This document shows positions 13,997 through 28,290 of a DNA stretch of 64,000 nucleotides, piece after piece. Origin of the DNA: Tetrahymena thermophila SB210. Lineage: Eukaryota; Ciliophora; Oligohymenophorea; Hymenostomatida; Tetrahymenidae. Numbering within the stretch: position 1 is the stretch's first letter; every line of letters begins with the position of its first letter. Both the position numbers and the translations under genes were made by a program. The DNA lies in contig NW_002476457.1 in the NCBI RefSeq assembly GCF_000189635.1, positions 248,001 through 312,000 of the forward strand. Direction: 5' to 3'. The notes under the pieces were generated by a model. It saw nothing but the letters and a program-made list of their open reading frames with translations. It ran no database searches and was not told where the DNA came from.

Positions 13997-16900
13997 ATGT
14001 CTAAGCAATTAATAGGTTAAAAAAATTTATAAAATGGGTAAAAGTCATAAATTCTTTAGAAAGCCATCTTTGAAGCCTCTTTAGAAGAAAAAATTAAAAT
14101 ATTTTAGAAATACAACCTTGATTTACTTAATAATGATTATATTGATAAGAAGAATTAATAGAGAAACAATATTTTTTTGTTTAGAACAGTTGATATTGTT
14201 TGGAGGGTATTAGATTATTTTCCAGTATTTAATCCTTACAATAAATGTGTTATAGCTTGGGATGTCTTATAAATATTAGCTGTTTTTAATTTACTTTTTA
14301 TATATCCTCTCATCTTTGTCATAGAAGCAGCTTTTAATAACCGCTATGAATATTTTTGTTCAATTATTGTTTTGATTGACATGATAATAAGATTAAACAT
14401 TGGATTTTTTGATATGGACACATTCATCATTTGCAAAAAGAAAATATTTCAGCACTACTTAAAGCATGGCCTTCCTTTTGATATTTTAGGAAATGTTTCT
14501 ATAGTTTATTATTTATTTTTTCCATAACATGATTAGCCTTTACTTCTACTTATATTAAGCAAGTTATATATGATAAGGAAACTTTTGATAAATGTAGAAG
14601 AAACTTATTTTCATAACTTTTAGTTAAGAAACTATATGAAGCTTTTAAAGCTTATTTGTACTTTAATATTTTTTGCCCATTTATTTGCCTGTGGATGGAT
14701 TTATGTTGGAAATTTAGGTTTTCCTAATAACTGGATTTAAAAAGCAGGTCTCTAAAATGATAATTGGTAATTTAATTAATTTAATTATTCATAGAAACTC
14801 TTTTTACAACCACTAGAATTATTCTAAAATCGTATTACATATAGTAATTAATCTTCATTTAGCCCTCTACTTTTCTAGAGAATTTTATAATTTTATGGGT
14901 TTATAAGGACTTTATAAAGAAATGGCTTCATTTTTAGTGAAGTTTATAATTAATTAATTACAGTAAATTTGAAAAATTAACATCAACCAGATATAAATTA
15001 TTAAATTATAACGATTTTTAGTCCTCCCTCAATGAATAAATAATATACAATTCGTAACAGCAATCAAATATACTTTTTTCACCTGGTATTTTATTTTAAA
15101 AAAAGAAATTATTTGCTAATAATATTAAATAATTTTATTAAAATAAATATTTTGGTAATTAATTTGATTAAATTTAATTATTATTTCAGTTTTATTTTGA
15201 GAAATTGATAAAATTATTAATAGGCAGTCTGTCTACCTAAAGTCTATTTATTATGCCTTAGTAACTATGATCACAGTAGGATATGGTGATATAACTCCTT
15301 AAAATTACAGTGAGACGATTTTTGTATCTTTTATAATGGTGCTTGCATGTGGAATATTTGGATATTCATTGAATCAAATAGGTACAATTTTCAATGATAT
15401 TTTTAAGTACTAGGAGTAGTTAAGAGAGAATATTGCAATAATTAGCATTTATATGAAGAAGAAGAAAATATCAACTCCCCTCTAATTTAAAATAAGGCAG
15501 TACCTTTAGTAAATTTATTTTTTTATTAGTCCCAAGAAAAAAAATCATCAAATTTACATTTGATATACTTACTTTATTTAAAACCTAAATCTTATTCATA
15601 AATATTTTTATTTGATTAATTCTAAAAATGAATGAAAAGGTTTTATTGGAAAGAAAATAAGGAGGAAGAATAATAAAAATAGCTAGAAATTAAACAAATT
15701 CTTTCTCAACAACTTTAATCGGAATTAGTTTGGGATGAAAACAAACTCATTTTAAGAGAGGCTAGGATATTAGTAGATAATTTTAGTGAAGAAGTAATGA
15801 GAAAAACTGCTTCTATTATAAGACACATTAATTATACTCCTGAGGAGATCATATTTTAAGAAGGAGACAGTGATAATAAAAATCTTTATTTTGTAGAAAA
15901 AGGATCTTGTGAAATATTTATTGAAGGCAACGATAAGAAATAAACACTTTATGAGATCTAAAGTGGACAATATTTTGGTACAACAAGCTTTTTCACAGGT
16001 TTAAATAGAACTTGTAGCATCAGAAGTTAAGGATTTAGCACTCTTCTGTTTATCAATAGAGATGATTTTATAGATATCTGCAAATAAAGTGCTCCTGATT
16101 TTGAAAAATTTTGCTATCTTAGAGATAAAGTTCTCTACGAAAATGATTTTAGTTTTATCAATTCTTAATGCTATTGTTGCCACCAAAGTCATCATTAATT
16201 ACATGAATGTTAATTTCTCCATTTTAATAATAAAACAAATTTTTTGAATAAATTAACTGAATCTGAAAAACTAACTCAGCTGAAAAGATAAAATGTATAG
16301 AATAATAAAAATAAAACACCAACTTTGATAAAATTATGTACAACACAAAAACTTCATAAGCTATTTATGAGGGAAAACTAATCCTAACTGTATGAATACG
16401 AATAAAATAATTTTTTGTAGATTATTGCAGATATGTACAATTCAGAGGATTACGAAGAAGATGATAGCATGATTTTACTTAATGAAGAGAGTCCTGTTTT
16501 TACAGTCACAAATATAGCTAATGATGAGGTTAACACAATAAAATCAAATTAACGAAGAAATAACTTTGATTAGGAGGAGTCATCTAAATATTTTCAAAAG
16601 AGTTTTTCTCTAAATCAGAATTAATAATTATAGCATCAAAACAAATTTCAATAAATGAATTAACAAGAGTATTAAAAGAGTTAATCTTATAATATATAAT
16701 CTGACGACCATGTTAGTAAAAATAATATAAATGTTAATTTCTTTACTGCAGCAGAACCAAATTACATGCAAACTTAATCGACTGATAGAGGAAGATTTGA
16801 AAGCTTTTTATCAAACAAATTTAGATAAGGTGAAGATGGATTAGCATAAAAAAGAGTATCATTTAATGAAGAAATTGTAGATCAAAAAAGAGTGTCATCT

Positions 16901-18529
16901 TACGAAGCTACCATAGATTAAAAAAGCATGCCTATAATTTCTACAATTCTAGCTATAAATAACTCTAACATTACAAATAATAACTAAGCTTACTCACTGA
17001 CTAAGGTTGTAAAATCTAATATGCAGCCTAGTGAAAGCAATTATGCAGATAGGTCAAGCATCACTCTTTCTAAAATAGAAGTAAGAAGTAGGAATAATTC
17101 TGCTCTTTCAAATGTTTCTTGCTAAAGTCCTCTAACTAAGAAAAGCTAATTGTTTTTCAATAAAATTTCAAATAATTTTATTGAATAAAATTTAGAGTAA
17201 GAAGTAAACAATAAATAATTAGAGTAAAATTCTTTTATCCACTAAGAAGAAAGACAATACAACCTAGATTAAAATGAATTATAATTTTAATAATCTTTAA
17301 GTTCCATAGTAAGCAAAAACCAAAAAGATAAACTTGTTAAAGAGTCAAGCTAATCTTCTTCTTAAATTTAAAAGTTGCTACCTTCTAAATAAAGTTCATA
17401 AATTTATGCAACCTAATCAAAATCATCAGGAACAAACGTTCTTACTACTCTTTTAAAGGTTAAAAATATTACCAAAAAAATAAAAAATAAGTTCGAAAAT
17501 GCAAAAAAAAATTTATAAGAATTATAAAACTAATAAAGCAGCAATGATAAAAGTGCTAAGTATTCAGAACTAAAAACTTTCGTGTCAGAAAAAAAATAAA
17601 ATCAAAATTATGGAATTAACTTTGAATTGATATCTTAACACAGTTAAATGTTTTTTTTCTTGATGAAGCATCGGAATATAGTTACTTATTCAACTACATA
17701 ACAGATCCTTGATGAATAATTTGAAAAAATGTAAGACTATACACATTATTATCCCTTAGGGAACTCATAAATAGTTACAAAACTATTGTCATTATCATAA
17801 AAAGATAGGGTTAAACATTATAAACGTATTTTAGAGCTGTCGAAAATAGAATATAAAAATGATAATTCTCGTAATGTAAATAGCATAAGTAGATTAAAAA
17901 ATAAATTCTAAAAAGAGTAAAATTCAGTCAATACTTTTAATAAATTCAACAATTATGATGTTGATGATTCTAAATCTCAAACTTTCCAGGAAATTTTCAA
18001 AGACATAGATGGAGATAGTTATTCTAAAATTTTGAACTAAAACAATCACAATCTCAAATAACATTTTTCATAAATTGTTAATTAAAATCCCAAGCGTAGA
18101 AAAACCACAGCCACCAATAAAATAGATTAGTCAAGTTAAGATGTTGAAATGCCTACTCCAAAATTACAATCCCAAATTAATAGCATAAATTAAATGTCTA
18201 TAAATTTAGGATCTCCTATTTTCAATTATAATTAAAAAAGATAAAGTTAAGGATCACCTTTCGTCTTTTCTAAACAAATAGCTTTAAATTAAATACCTCA
18301 AACTAATTAAGCTTATATTAATACAGGATTAATAGAAAAACCATAGCTCACTACGAAGACTAAATACTAAATTACTACAATAAAAGAAGTAGATTAACAA
18401 ATAAATGATATGGATAATGATATAAATTCTAATAGTATTATTCCAGATCCTTAAAACTCTTTTAACATAACTATACCCAACTTATAAGTTAATAATTAAT
18501 AATTTAAAGAATATTTGGATGATTTATGA
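13997..18529 (+). CDS. Cyclic-nucleotide-gated-type (CNG/HCN/EAG-like) potassium channel
   Basis: Plasma- or ciliary-membrane potassium channel whose gating is probably modulated by a cytoplasmic nucleotide-binding domain. Exons 13997-14962, 15022-15085, 15202-15508 and 15640-18529 total 4227 bases, 1408 residues. Order: polar N-terminus, a set of hydrophobic helices with FDILGNVSIVYYLFFP as S3 and a following Arg/Lys-containing helix, S5 with HLFACGWIYVGN, the pore helix and selectivity filter TMITVGYGDI near residue 365, S6, then a linker and the cyclic-nucleotide fold at about 490-610 (EEIIFQEGDSDNKNLYFVEKG). The phosphate-binding cassette reads YFGTTSFFTGLNRTCSI: the Arg is kept but the usual Glu after FG is Thr. 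The remaining ~800 residues are a Gln/Asn/Ser-rich tail. The upstream ATG was chosen because its frame runs straight into the channel domain; the ATG at 14034 is in another frame. Confidence 0.93.
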
Positions 18530-19230
18530 AAAATAAATATCTTTAAAAAAATATTAATAATCAAAAAATTAACATTTTATTTTATCTATCCACTACTGCA
18601 AACATACATAAAGCTTTTCCTCTTAATGAATATTAAATAAATAGTATTTCTATTTATTTTTTGAATATAAACATAGATAGATTTTTAGACCTTCAATAAT
18701 AAGTATTAATTTTTTTTAGAATGTATCTATTAATGAAAATAATTTGAGTAAATTAATTTAAATTTTGAATGATTATTTTTATAAATAATACCTTTCTGTA
18801 TTTATTAAATAATAACTAATATTTCATTTTTGGTGAATTTAAGCATTTATTCTAAGTAGTAATAAAAAATTTACAAAAATATCTTTATTTATTTATTAAT
18901 AATGTAAGTTTAATTTTAGTTCATTTATGATTTTATTTATTATTTTATCAACATTTAAAATATCTTACAGTTTGCTTTTGTTTTAATTGTTATGAGAATA
19001 AAATACTAGCATATCCTTCATTAGATTTTTACCTTACACAATTATGAGTGTGAATTTTATATTTTGGATTAATTAAATCACATCTGTTTAATTTGCATCA
19101 TTTATACTTATTTGGAATTAATTTTTACGCAATTATAGGTTGAAAAGGAAATTGAAATATTAATTATAAACAAACACTAAACAAAAGATTTAAATTTAGT
19201 AATTATTAACTAACTTAAAAAAGTTGATAA
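18530..19230. other. Intergenic region
   Basis: 3' flank of the channel gene and 5' flank of the first beta-galactosidase gene. AT-rich, no coding frame or RNA gene recognised. Confidence 0.5.
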
Positions 19231-22113
19231 ATGAAAAAAGAGCTCTTGATTACTCTTGGAATAACTGCGCTATCAGCTATTGCTATAGTAACTGGTTATT
19301 TAGTCTACGAATAAAAAAAAGTAGTAGTTATTAACAATCCACCTTTTCCTACTACTTTCCCTCAAAATTTCAGCTTAAAAAAGGGAGAGTTTTTGTTAAA
19401 TGATCAACCACTCTACATCGCAGCTGGTGAAATTCATTTCTCTAGAGTTCCTCATCAATATTGGAGAGATAGAGTAAAAATGATTAAGGCTTTAGGTAAA
19501 AATATTTATTTATATAATACTCGAATTTATTTGTTTTATTCAAAATATTTTATTCAGGTCTCAACACTTTAAGTGTTTACATTATGTGGAACTACCATGA
19601 AATATAACCTGGTGTTTTTGATTTTGAAAGTGATGATAAAAATTTAAGAAATTTCCTTTAAATTGCTAAAGAAGAATAAATGTATGTTCTCATTAGACCA
19701 GGTCCATACGTTTGTGCTGAATGGGATTTTGGAGGTCACCCATACTGGCTCCTTAAGGATGAAAGCATTGAATTACGTTCAACAGATCCTAAGTATTTAG
19801 AGGCTATCACTCTTTATTTGAATAGAGTTGCTTAAGAAATAGAAGATTATCAAATAACTAACAACGGCACAATAATTCTTTTATAAGTTGAAAATGAATA
19901 TGGATACTATGGAAAGAACAATAAATATCCTATTAAGCTGTAAGAAATGTGGGAAAGCACTGGTAAAATCAAAGTTCCCTACTATACTGTTGATAAATGG
20001 ATATTCAGTAAAGTTGGACATGTTAAAGGTGCTGCTTTTGGTTTAAATCCAGGTACACTTGATATAGGTTATTGGTATACACATCTCCTAGAAAAAGATA
20101 TGCCCGTCATGAGCTCTGAAACTTATCCTGGGTAATTAATATATACATTTTCTTTAAAATAATTTTTTGAAATGAGTTTATTTTTAAAAATTGAGAATAA
20201 AAATTCAATAATAATTTGCATGAACTATGAATTCAAGCATTTTGTAAACGAATTTGATAATATTGTAAGCGAAGTATAGAATATTACTTTTAACCACACA
20301 ATTAATTTAAATAATGTAATTAAAAACTTAATTAATTTAAAGCTTATAGATATTTATTTTTTTACATAGACAACTAAATAATTGCTCATAAAATGTTCAG
20401 CAATTAATTTATAAGAATCAATAAATAATTATTTGGTCTTAAAAATTTATCTAATATAAATAAATCCATTTTTTTAAAGAGAATAGTTCAAAGCAATATG
20501 AAAATAAAACTTTTTATTCTTTTTTTTTAAGATAAATTATTGAAAATGTAATTTTGAAAAATAAAATAAGCATTAAAGAACATGAATGAAAAAATTCTTT
20601 AAAGATAAGTTTTTGACTTGAAATATAACAAAAATACTTATTAATTCCTTTAAACATTTTTACTATTTTAAATTAACTTTGAAACTCTAATTTTTCTATT
20701 AAGAAGCTTGAAATTTATTCTAATTAATTCCTAATAACAATTTATTCATTTTTCCATTTAGCATTAAATTGATTCATTTTAATAGTATGAAATAAAAAAA
20801 GAAGTTTATTTCAAATATTAGAAAGATTATTGATTATCAATACATTTAAATATTTCTTATATTTAATTTTAATTTTATTTTAAAACAATCAAGAATAAAA
20901 TGAATGTTTTATGATTTAATAATTTTATTAATCTGCTTATTTTATTTTGATTATAAAATTTTTAATAAATAAATTAAAATAAAAGTAATTTATTAAAATT
21001 ATTGAAATAAATCTGATAATTATAATTATTTAATATATTTTGATAAATTTAAATAGATGGCTAACTCATTGGGGGTAAAATTACTAGGGAAAAAGCACTA
21101 AGGACACAGTTAAAATGTTTGAAAGCATTGTAAGAAAAAGACACTCGTTCTCTATTTATATGGTCTTTGGTGGCTCTAATTTTGGATTAAATGCAGGAGC
21201 CAATAATAATCCATTTAACACTCTATTCTAACCTGATATCACTAGCTATGATTACGATGCTCCTATTAATGAGTAAGGTGCTGCCACTGAAAAATACTAT
21301 GCTTTAAGGGAAATGTTTTAGACATACTTCAAATGGGATTTCCCTCCTGTTCCTTAAATTACTCCTGTCATGTAAATATCTCCTTTTACAGTATAAAGAG
21401 TTTCTTCTTTATGGTAGTTAATTGAAAAAACTCCTAAATAGATATTTGATTCCCCTAAAAGATTTGAATTCTTTGACTAAAACTAAGGTATTATTGCATA
21501 TACCTTTGAAGTTCCTCTAGTAAAAGGTAAAAATGAATTGAAATTTGAATAAATCAGTGATTATGCAAGAATTTATTTAACCGACTCAAAGGAATATCTA
21601 GGAACTATTGATAGAATACATAACCAAAAAAGTATTGTTTTCAGCTAATTCTATAACTCACGTGCAAATATCACTGTTATTGTTGAAGCTTTTGGTCATG
21701 TTAATTTTGGAAAACACATGTATGATCCTAAAGGTATTTTTACAAACATAACTATCAACAAATAATAAGTTTAATCTTCATTTTCTCATCAACTCATTCC
21801 TCTTCAAGATATTCCTAATTTCACTGATTCAATATCAGGTAAAGATGTTAATGTAGAAGGCTTCTTCTAAGCAAATTTCAATTTAGATTAAAATACTACA
21901 ATAATTGGAGATACTTATTTGGATATGAGTTCATGGGGTAAAGGTTATGTTTGGGTTAATGGATTTAACTTAGGAAGATTCTGGAGTGAAGGTCCATAAC
22001 AAAGATTATTCTGCCCATCTACTATACTCTAAAAGGAAAACAACCATATTGTTATTTTAGACTTGCTTCAAAATAACTCATCTCAAGTTTCTGGGTAGCT
22101 TAGTTTGAAATGA
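19231..22113 (+). CDS. Beta-galactosidase, glycoside hydrolase family 35 (copy 1)
   Basis: Retaining exo-beta-galactosidase of family GH35, which releases terminal beta-D-galactose; probably secretory, lysosomal or membrane-anchored. Exons 19231-19495, 19558-20131 and 21057-22113 total 1896 bases, 631 residues. A hydrophobic segment at residues 5-26 is a signal peptide or anchor. The TIM barrel starts at [25 protein letters not shown] is the family signature. The acid/base Glu is in VENEYGYYG (near 202) and the nucleophile Glu in SSETYPGWLTHWG (near 276). The C-terminal jelly-roll carries [15 protein letters not shown]. All catalytic residues are intact. Intron 2 is about 925 bases, against 104 and 124 bases in the two other copies. 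The gene is clearly diverged from copies 2 and 3, so it is an older paralog; it converges on the kinase-like array. Confidence 0.96.
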
Positions 22114-22522
22114 AAAATTATTAAATAAATAAATAAATAAACAATTTTATAAATCTACTTTTATTTTATATACATAAATATGGTATGATATTAAATTTTT
22201 AAATAACAAAACACTATCAAACATTTTTTTTTTTCCATATATTTGAGTATTAGTTAAAAAAAAATAATGTAAAAAAAGTGTAATAATAAATGATGAGTTA
22301 AAGTACCTAATTTTATTATTTTAATAAATTTACTAGAAAAATATTTAGGCTGAAATTTAATTTAATATTCTTTCAATTAAGTTAAGAAATAAATAAATAT
22401 GAATGTAAATTTCAAAAAAATTTTTTATTTAGCTCACAACATATTTTTTTCATAAAAATTAACATTTTAACAATCTAATCATAATGTAGTGATAAAGGAA
22501 TATTAATGATATCGTAAAATTT
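22114..22522. other. Convergent intergenic region
   Basis: Spacer between the 3' ends of the beta-galactosidase gene and the first kinase-like gene. AT-rich, including a short AAT/AAAT run after the beta-galactosidase stop. Nothing else seen. Confidence 0.5.
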
Positions 22523-25500
22523 TCATTCTTATTCTTTAAATTATAAAAAGTAATTTATGATCTTATTTTTTGAATCTTTATTAACTTCTTTATTTTAAAT
22601 TGCTATACCTTTTAATTCATTTAGCATCTTTCTGATGTATTAATCTGATATTAAAGAGAAAACTTTTTCAATTGTTAAAGTTTTTGATGTAATCAATGTT
22701 TCTAAAATATATTTTATCTATCCTTTAGAGTTTAATTTAAATTTACTAATATCTATTCCTAGATTACGAAAGTTTATATCTAATTTTCTTAAAAGACCAA
22801 TTAAAACCATCTCATTTTCCTTTTTATCTATTTTATCAATAAAATAGCTTTCTAAACTTTTACTTTTCTAGTTTTAAGTGCCAGATGTTTACTCTAAATT
22901 TAATTTATCTTAGCCAATCAAGTTATTTTCATTTCTTTATTCATTTTGATTATTATGATTTTTAATTCTTTTATCAATCGTTTATCCTTCCTCAAAGGGT
23001 TTATTTTCAATTTTAATGTCACTTTACTTTTTTTCTTAAGAATTGCTATTTTTTTCATTTTTCTTATTATATTCATTTTCTCCTTAATCCGAATTTCGGC
23101 TTTCACTTTATTAGTCTGTATCAGGATGATCAAAATTAATTTCTATGCCTTAAAATAAGCAAAATTATATAATATCTGTTGGATCTGGAGCAATATTTTA
23201 ATAATTAATTATTTTACCATATTTTTAAAAATATTTCTATTAGCATTCTTAACACTGAGTTTCTGTAAAATTATTATCAATTATTTCAATCTCTAAGTCA
23301 ATAATATAAATTAATTCTTTAAGAGTACATCTTAAGTAAGGTTAATCATTCAGTAAACTTTTTATTTAATCAAAAAAAATTTAAGAATATTGATTTTTTC
23401 TTTATTCATCATCAATTTTTGAAATTGCTTGAAGTATAAATTCTTCGTGATTTTCCATTTTGCAATTTTTAGCTTCTTGTTTACAATTACAACGAATTTT
23501 GAATTTAAATGAGTAAAAAATTCTAATCAACAATATTCCTAAGCTATAATAATCTATATATCTAGTTTTAAAATTATCCTTAGCTTCATAGTCTTCAGTA
23601 TAACCAATTGTTTCTTCAACCAAAAAGCCTGATTCACTAAAATCAATTATCTTAATTTTATCGCTTGAGTTAATTAAAATATTTGATAATTTGATATCCC
23701 CATGCACAATATTGTGCTCATGTAAATATTCAATAGCTTAAAGAATTTATTTAGAAATTTTAAGTTTTTTCAATTTTTGATTTTGATCATAGAATTATTA
23801 ACTTTATACAATTTTTTTATGAAAGAAAATAGAGTTTCGCCCTCAAAATATTCTAAGAATATCTAAAATTATTTGTTATTTTTTTAATGACCTACATATT
23901 GAATTATGAGGTTGTTTTTAGGTAGATTGGAAAGAATACTAATTTCTCTCATTTGTTATTATGAATAATCTTTTTCTTCTTCTTCTTATGGTTATTTCAA
24001 AGCTACTATACTGACTTGATTACCTTTAAGTTTTACTTTTTTAACAATAAACTAGGAACTACTTATATTTTCAAGCTCATCATATGAATATATTGAATGT
24101 TAGGATGATGATTTTAATTCAATCATTAATTCTACAAATTTAATATACATTTATAAATTTATTTTGAAAACTTCGTACTTTTTTCTGTTAAGAAAACCAT
24201 AATATTTCTTTATATTTTCGAATTTTTATTTGGTATCTTCTAGCTCTTTTTTATCTGTATCTTTGGTTTGTTAGATAAATTAATCATGTGCTATAAAGAA
24301 TTATATACTTAAATTTTCAAACATCTTATCAGTGGATTGTAAACAAAAATTTGTTTTTAATCTCTTGTTAATAAAATTTCTGATATCTAAATCTTATTTG
24401 AAAGAGAGAATAAAATTTTTAAATTATTGAGATTGAAATTAGGTTTCAACAGAAGTTTTATTTTTTATAATTTAATTAATCAAGTAATTCATGATACTAT
24501 TCCCGTTTATTAATAAAGAACAAAGAGTTTAATAAAATTATCTTTATCTGTAAAGGTTTTAATACATATAGCTACCTATTTACTATATTAATTCTTAAAT
24601 TTATTCTCTAAGTAATTCTGTTTCACTTGAATTTTCTTCATTTTAGTTTTCACTTTTATAAAGTAATTATAAAGTTAATAAGTTTATCCTACAGATATTA
24701 AAGGAAAAAATCGATGGAGCAAGATTTTTATCATATGTTTTCTATCTATAACTGCTCAGTATCTCTTACTCTTAATCTCTGTTATTTGATATATTCTTTA
24801 TTAAATCTTCCCAATAAGTAAGATTTTTTTCTTTTTCTTAAGGTTTTTTATCATAAAGTCTTTTTCCTCTTACAATTTGCTAAACATATCCTATATCTAT
24901 GTTAGTAGGTTGATAGGGTATTTTCTCATTGATATCATAAAACCTAACTAAATCTGGTAAAATTGCCAAAATCAAAGCACTTTATGCTGAATCAATGTAC
25001 AGCTGGAGCTATTATTTGTTGATATATTTTTCTGAAACTTAATACTTCTCCTAAGTCCATTCTTTAAATAACTAAACTAAGCTTTTCTAACTAAATTCAT
25101 GTTTATTTTGGTTTTCAAATTCATAGGAAATGTAGTCATCATTCGATTCAGAAAGTGTTAACTTCTCTTAAAAATCTATCATTAATCTAAGAAGAAACTG
25201 ATATCCTAGTTTAAATTTGATATTATCAAAACTTTTGATTTTTTTTATCAACTTGACTAGCTTTTGCTCCTTGTTCAATGCTAGATAGTTAGTTTTCAGC
25301 AAATTTAAGATACAAATTAATAGAAAATAAAAATATATTTCATCTTCATCTTCTTATTTTAGGGTACTAATATACTCTGAATAAAACACAAAATAAAATG
25401 CATCAAATTTATCAAAAAATTTGAATTCAGAAATTTCATATTTTTTGATTAAATTAATTTTTGACTCTTGTGCTGAGTAGCTATCTAAAAATTATAAGTA

Positions 25501-26328
25501 AAGTAATACTCTGTTATTTCTGTATTGATCTATCAAAATCATGTTTCCCCAAATTTCGTAACATTCAATCAAGTCATTTAAGAAAGCCTCTTCATCTTTT
25601 AATTCTTATTAATCCAATTAAATTCTATCCAATTTAAATTTTTAGAAGTAATTGCTGTATTTATGTTCTTTTAGCTTTAAAAAGCAGAGAGTAAAAGGCT
25701 GCGATTCATAACTCTCTTCATAATCTATTTAAATTTCTTAATTATTTTTTTTCTATATATCTTTAACTTATTCTTTAATTAGAGTATCTACTTTGTCTAC
25801 TGTTGATATTTCCTCGATCCATTATATACAACATTTTAAATTATAACTAGTTGGTCCGCAAGATACATAATTTCTTTTGTAATTCGCTTTGTCAACAAAA
25901 TAAGTTATGATAAAGTAATAGAAAGAAAATAAGTTCCATTCCTTTGTGTTTTTCTAATCACTGTGTAATTCTAATTATTGCTATATGAATTCTGAGCGTT
26001 TTTTAAAAAACTCTTCACTAGTCACAAAGCTTGAAATATCTATTTGCTGAAGTGGTAACCCTTATTTTTAACTGATTTCATTTAATGTACTTAAAATTAT
26101 TTTTTTTTTCATTTTTTAAAGGTTTTGTTTGAATACTGGATCAAAAAAAATGCTTTTATCCATTTTTGTGATTTAAGTCATTTGTTATTAATTTCTAATC
26201 TCTTCAGATACTTTTTAAATACTGCTCGCTAATAATTCAACTGCATTAATTATTATTTTCTTAGTTTATTAAGCAATATTCTTAATAAGGTTTTTACCAA
26301 AAATATTTAAGCCCTTCTTATTATCCAT
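22523..26328 (-). pseudogene. Protein-kinase-like gene, tandem copy 1, frameshifted
   Basis: First of three tandem paralogs with the same architecture, about 1268 codons, uninterrupted by introns: an ~750-residue N-terminal region of unknown function, a divergent protein kinase domain at about 750-940 and a ~330-residue charged tail. Kinase features visible are the beta-3 lysine in VALKQP, helix [21 protein letters not shown] in place of HRD, DFS in place of DFG, and YYSLGILLI in the position of helix F. Relative to copy 2, one T is missing in the run at 23803-23805, so the frame breaks between the kinase N-lobe and the catalytic loop and hits TGA within about a dozen codons; total length is one base short of a multiple of three. 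Either a recent pseudogene or a homopolymer error in the assembly. Everything else remains open in both halves. Confidence 0.78.
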
Positions 26329-28290
26329 TTTTTATTTTTATTAATTGTGATTATTATTTAATTATTATGATTTATCTTAGAAAAAATATAAAAATTTCAC
26401 ACCAAAATTTATATTAATTTATTTGAGCAAACCTTAGCTTTTAAAATAAAAAATGTAGTTTATCCAAAACATTTTTGTTAGCTTCTTAGTAAAATTGCTC
26501 ATAAAATAAATTTATCTTGGTTGATAATAACAAAAAACAGATAAAGTAGATTCTTAATATAATCATCAAAGAATAAAACTCTAAAAAAATTGAAACTTTT
26601 TAGAGATTTAAAACACTAATGTTGACATATTATTTAATATTTTTTCTTTTAAATAAATGGTTTCTTTATAAACTAATATTAAAAATATCGTCAAACTATC
26701 AATGAATACAAAAAATTTAAATAATAAAAATATATTTTTTACATATTAAAACCCAACTAAAATGCATAAAAAAAAACTAAATTAATATCAAAAGCAGTTT
26801 AATTTTTGAGTCATTACTTTTATTTTAATTACTTCTTCAACTAATGTTTGTGATTTTATTTGATTTGAAAAAAAAGTAACTCAAAAATTATAATCAAATA
26901 AAAAAAATTCATTTATTTCTTTTATAATCTTTTATTGATAGATCATATGATAACATTTTTATAATAAAAAGGTTCGCTTATTTTATAATATTTGATGCTT
27001 ATTTTTTGATTTATTAAATTTTGTATGTTTGTTTTATTTAATAAATTATTAGTTCATGCTACAGAAATGTTTAAGTAAAGAGTTTTAATCTATGTTTATA
27101 AGTACAATAATTACTCCAAACCTAATATGATTTATAAATCTTTTTCTATAAAAAACAGATTTTTAATTAAAGCAAGATATTATTTTATAAATCCTACCAA
27201 ATTATACTTCTAATATTTGATTGTTTTCATCTTCTTTATTTGAAATTTTCATTTAGTTTATATTTGATTTCTATCTCAATCTAAATTCAAATTATAATTT
27301 GATTGCTTTTTATCCATAAATTAATTAAATATTTTCTTAAAGGAAGATAGAATATTATAAACCCTCTCCAATTACACTTTTAATATTTGATTATTTTTTT
27401 CTAATTTTATTAATTAAAAATAATTAATAATACTAAATGCCAAGTAATAGATTAGAATAGTTGCTATCTTTGACAGTTAATTTATTTATCTCTAATCTAA
27501 AATCAAAAGTATTTATAACTAATATTAAATAACTTTATAGATATTGATATTATTTTAAACTTAATTTGGCAAAAAATTTAATCATCTTTGTATGAAATAA
27601 ATTTAATATTAATTAATATTTTTATTCTTTTTGTTCATGATTATAGATGTCTTTAATAGAAAGATACATCCAAAACTATTGTTTTATTATTTTTCTTTTG
27701 ATTTACCTTATGAATTAAAAACTATGCTTACTTTTTATTACTTATTAATCAAAATAAAATTAATAAATAAAATTAAATATTTAATACTATTTAATATAAA
27801 TTTCATTATTTTGAACACTAATAATAATAAAATATTATAGTTTATCAGTAGTTTTCTTTTTTCATATGAATTAAATAAAAGCTGTGCTTACTTTTTATTA
27901 CTTATTAATCATAATAAAATTAATAAATAAAATTAGATATTTAATATAAATTTCATAATTTTGATTAAAATTTTAAAAGAGAAAATAATTATTAAAATTA
28001 AAAAATTAAGAAAAAAAATTTTAAAAAAAGAAGAGCTAATTCTCAGAGCTATAATTAATGATGATTTTCAATAACTAATTTGATAATTTTAATAAATTTA
28101 CTAGAAAAATATTTAGGCTAAAATTTATTTTATTATTTTTTAAAAAAGTTAAAAAACAAATAAAATGAATGTAAATTTCAAACACATTTTTTTTATCCCA
28201 CAACATATTTTTATTATAAAAAATAACACCACATCAATCATCTAATTATAATGGATTAATAAAGAAATAATTATAGTCTCTTAAAAACTG
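26329..28290. repeat. Spacer between kinase-like copies 1 and 2, with repeats
   Basis: No gene seen. The spacer shares segments with the two other spacers of this array. One unit around 27345-27560 (bases reading CTCTCCAATTACACTTTTAAT, then AATCTAAAATCAAAAG) recurs several times at 33250-34040. A second unit (CTTACTTTTTATTACTTATT) occurs twice here, near 27727 and 27889, and again near 34206. These look like remnants of repeated array units. Confidence 0.6.

Noticed and set aside
14034..14200. ATG at 14034 as start of the channel gene
   Set aside because: Its frame does not join the channel domain without a frameshift, whereas the ATG at 13997 runs straight into it.
27631..27840. 69-residue plus-strand open frame
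   Set aside because: Lies in repeated intergenic DNA, composed of Ile/Leu/Asn/Lys as expected from A/T-rich chance, with no homologous frame kept at the repeat near 34130.
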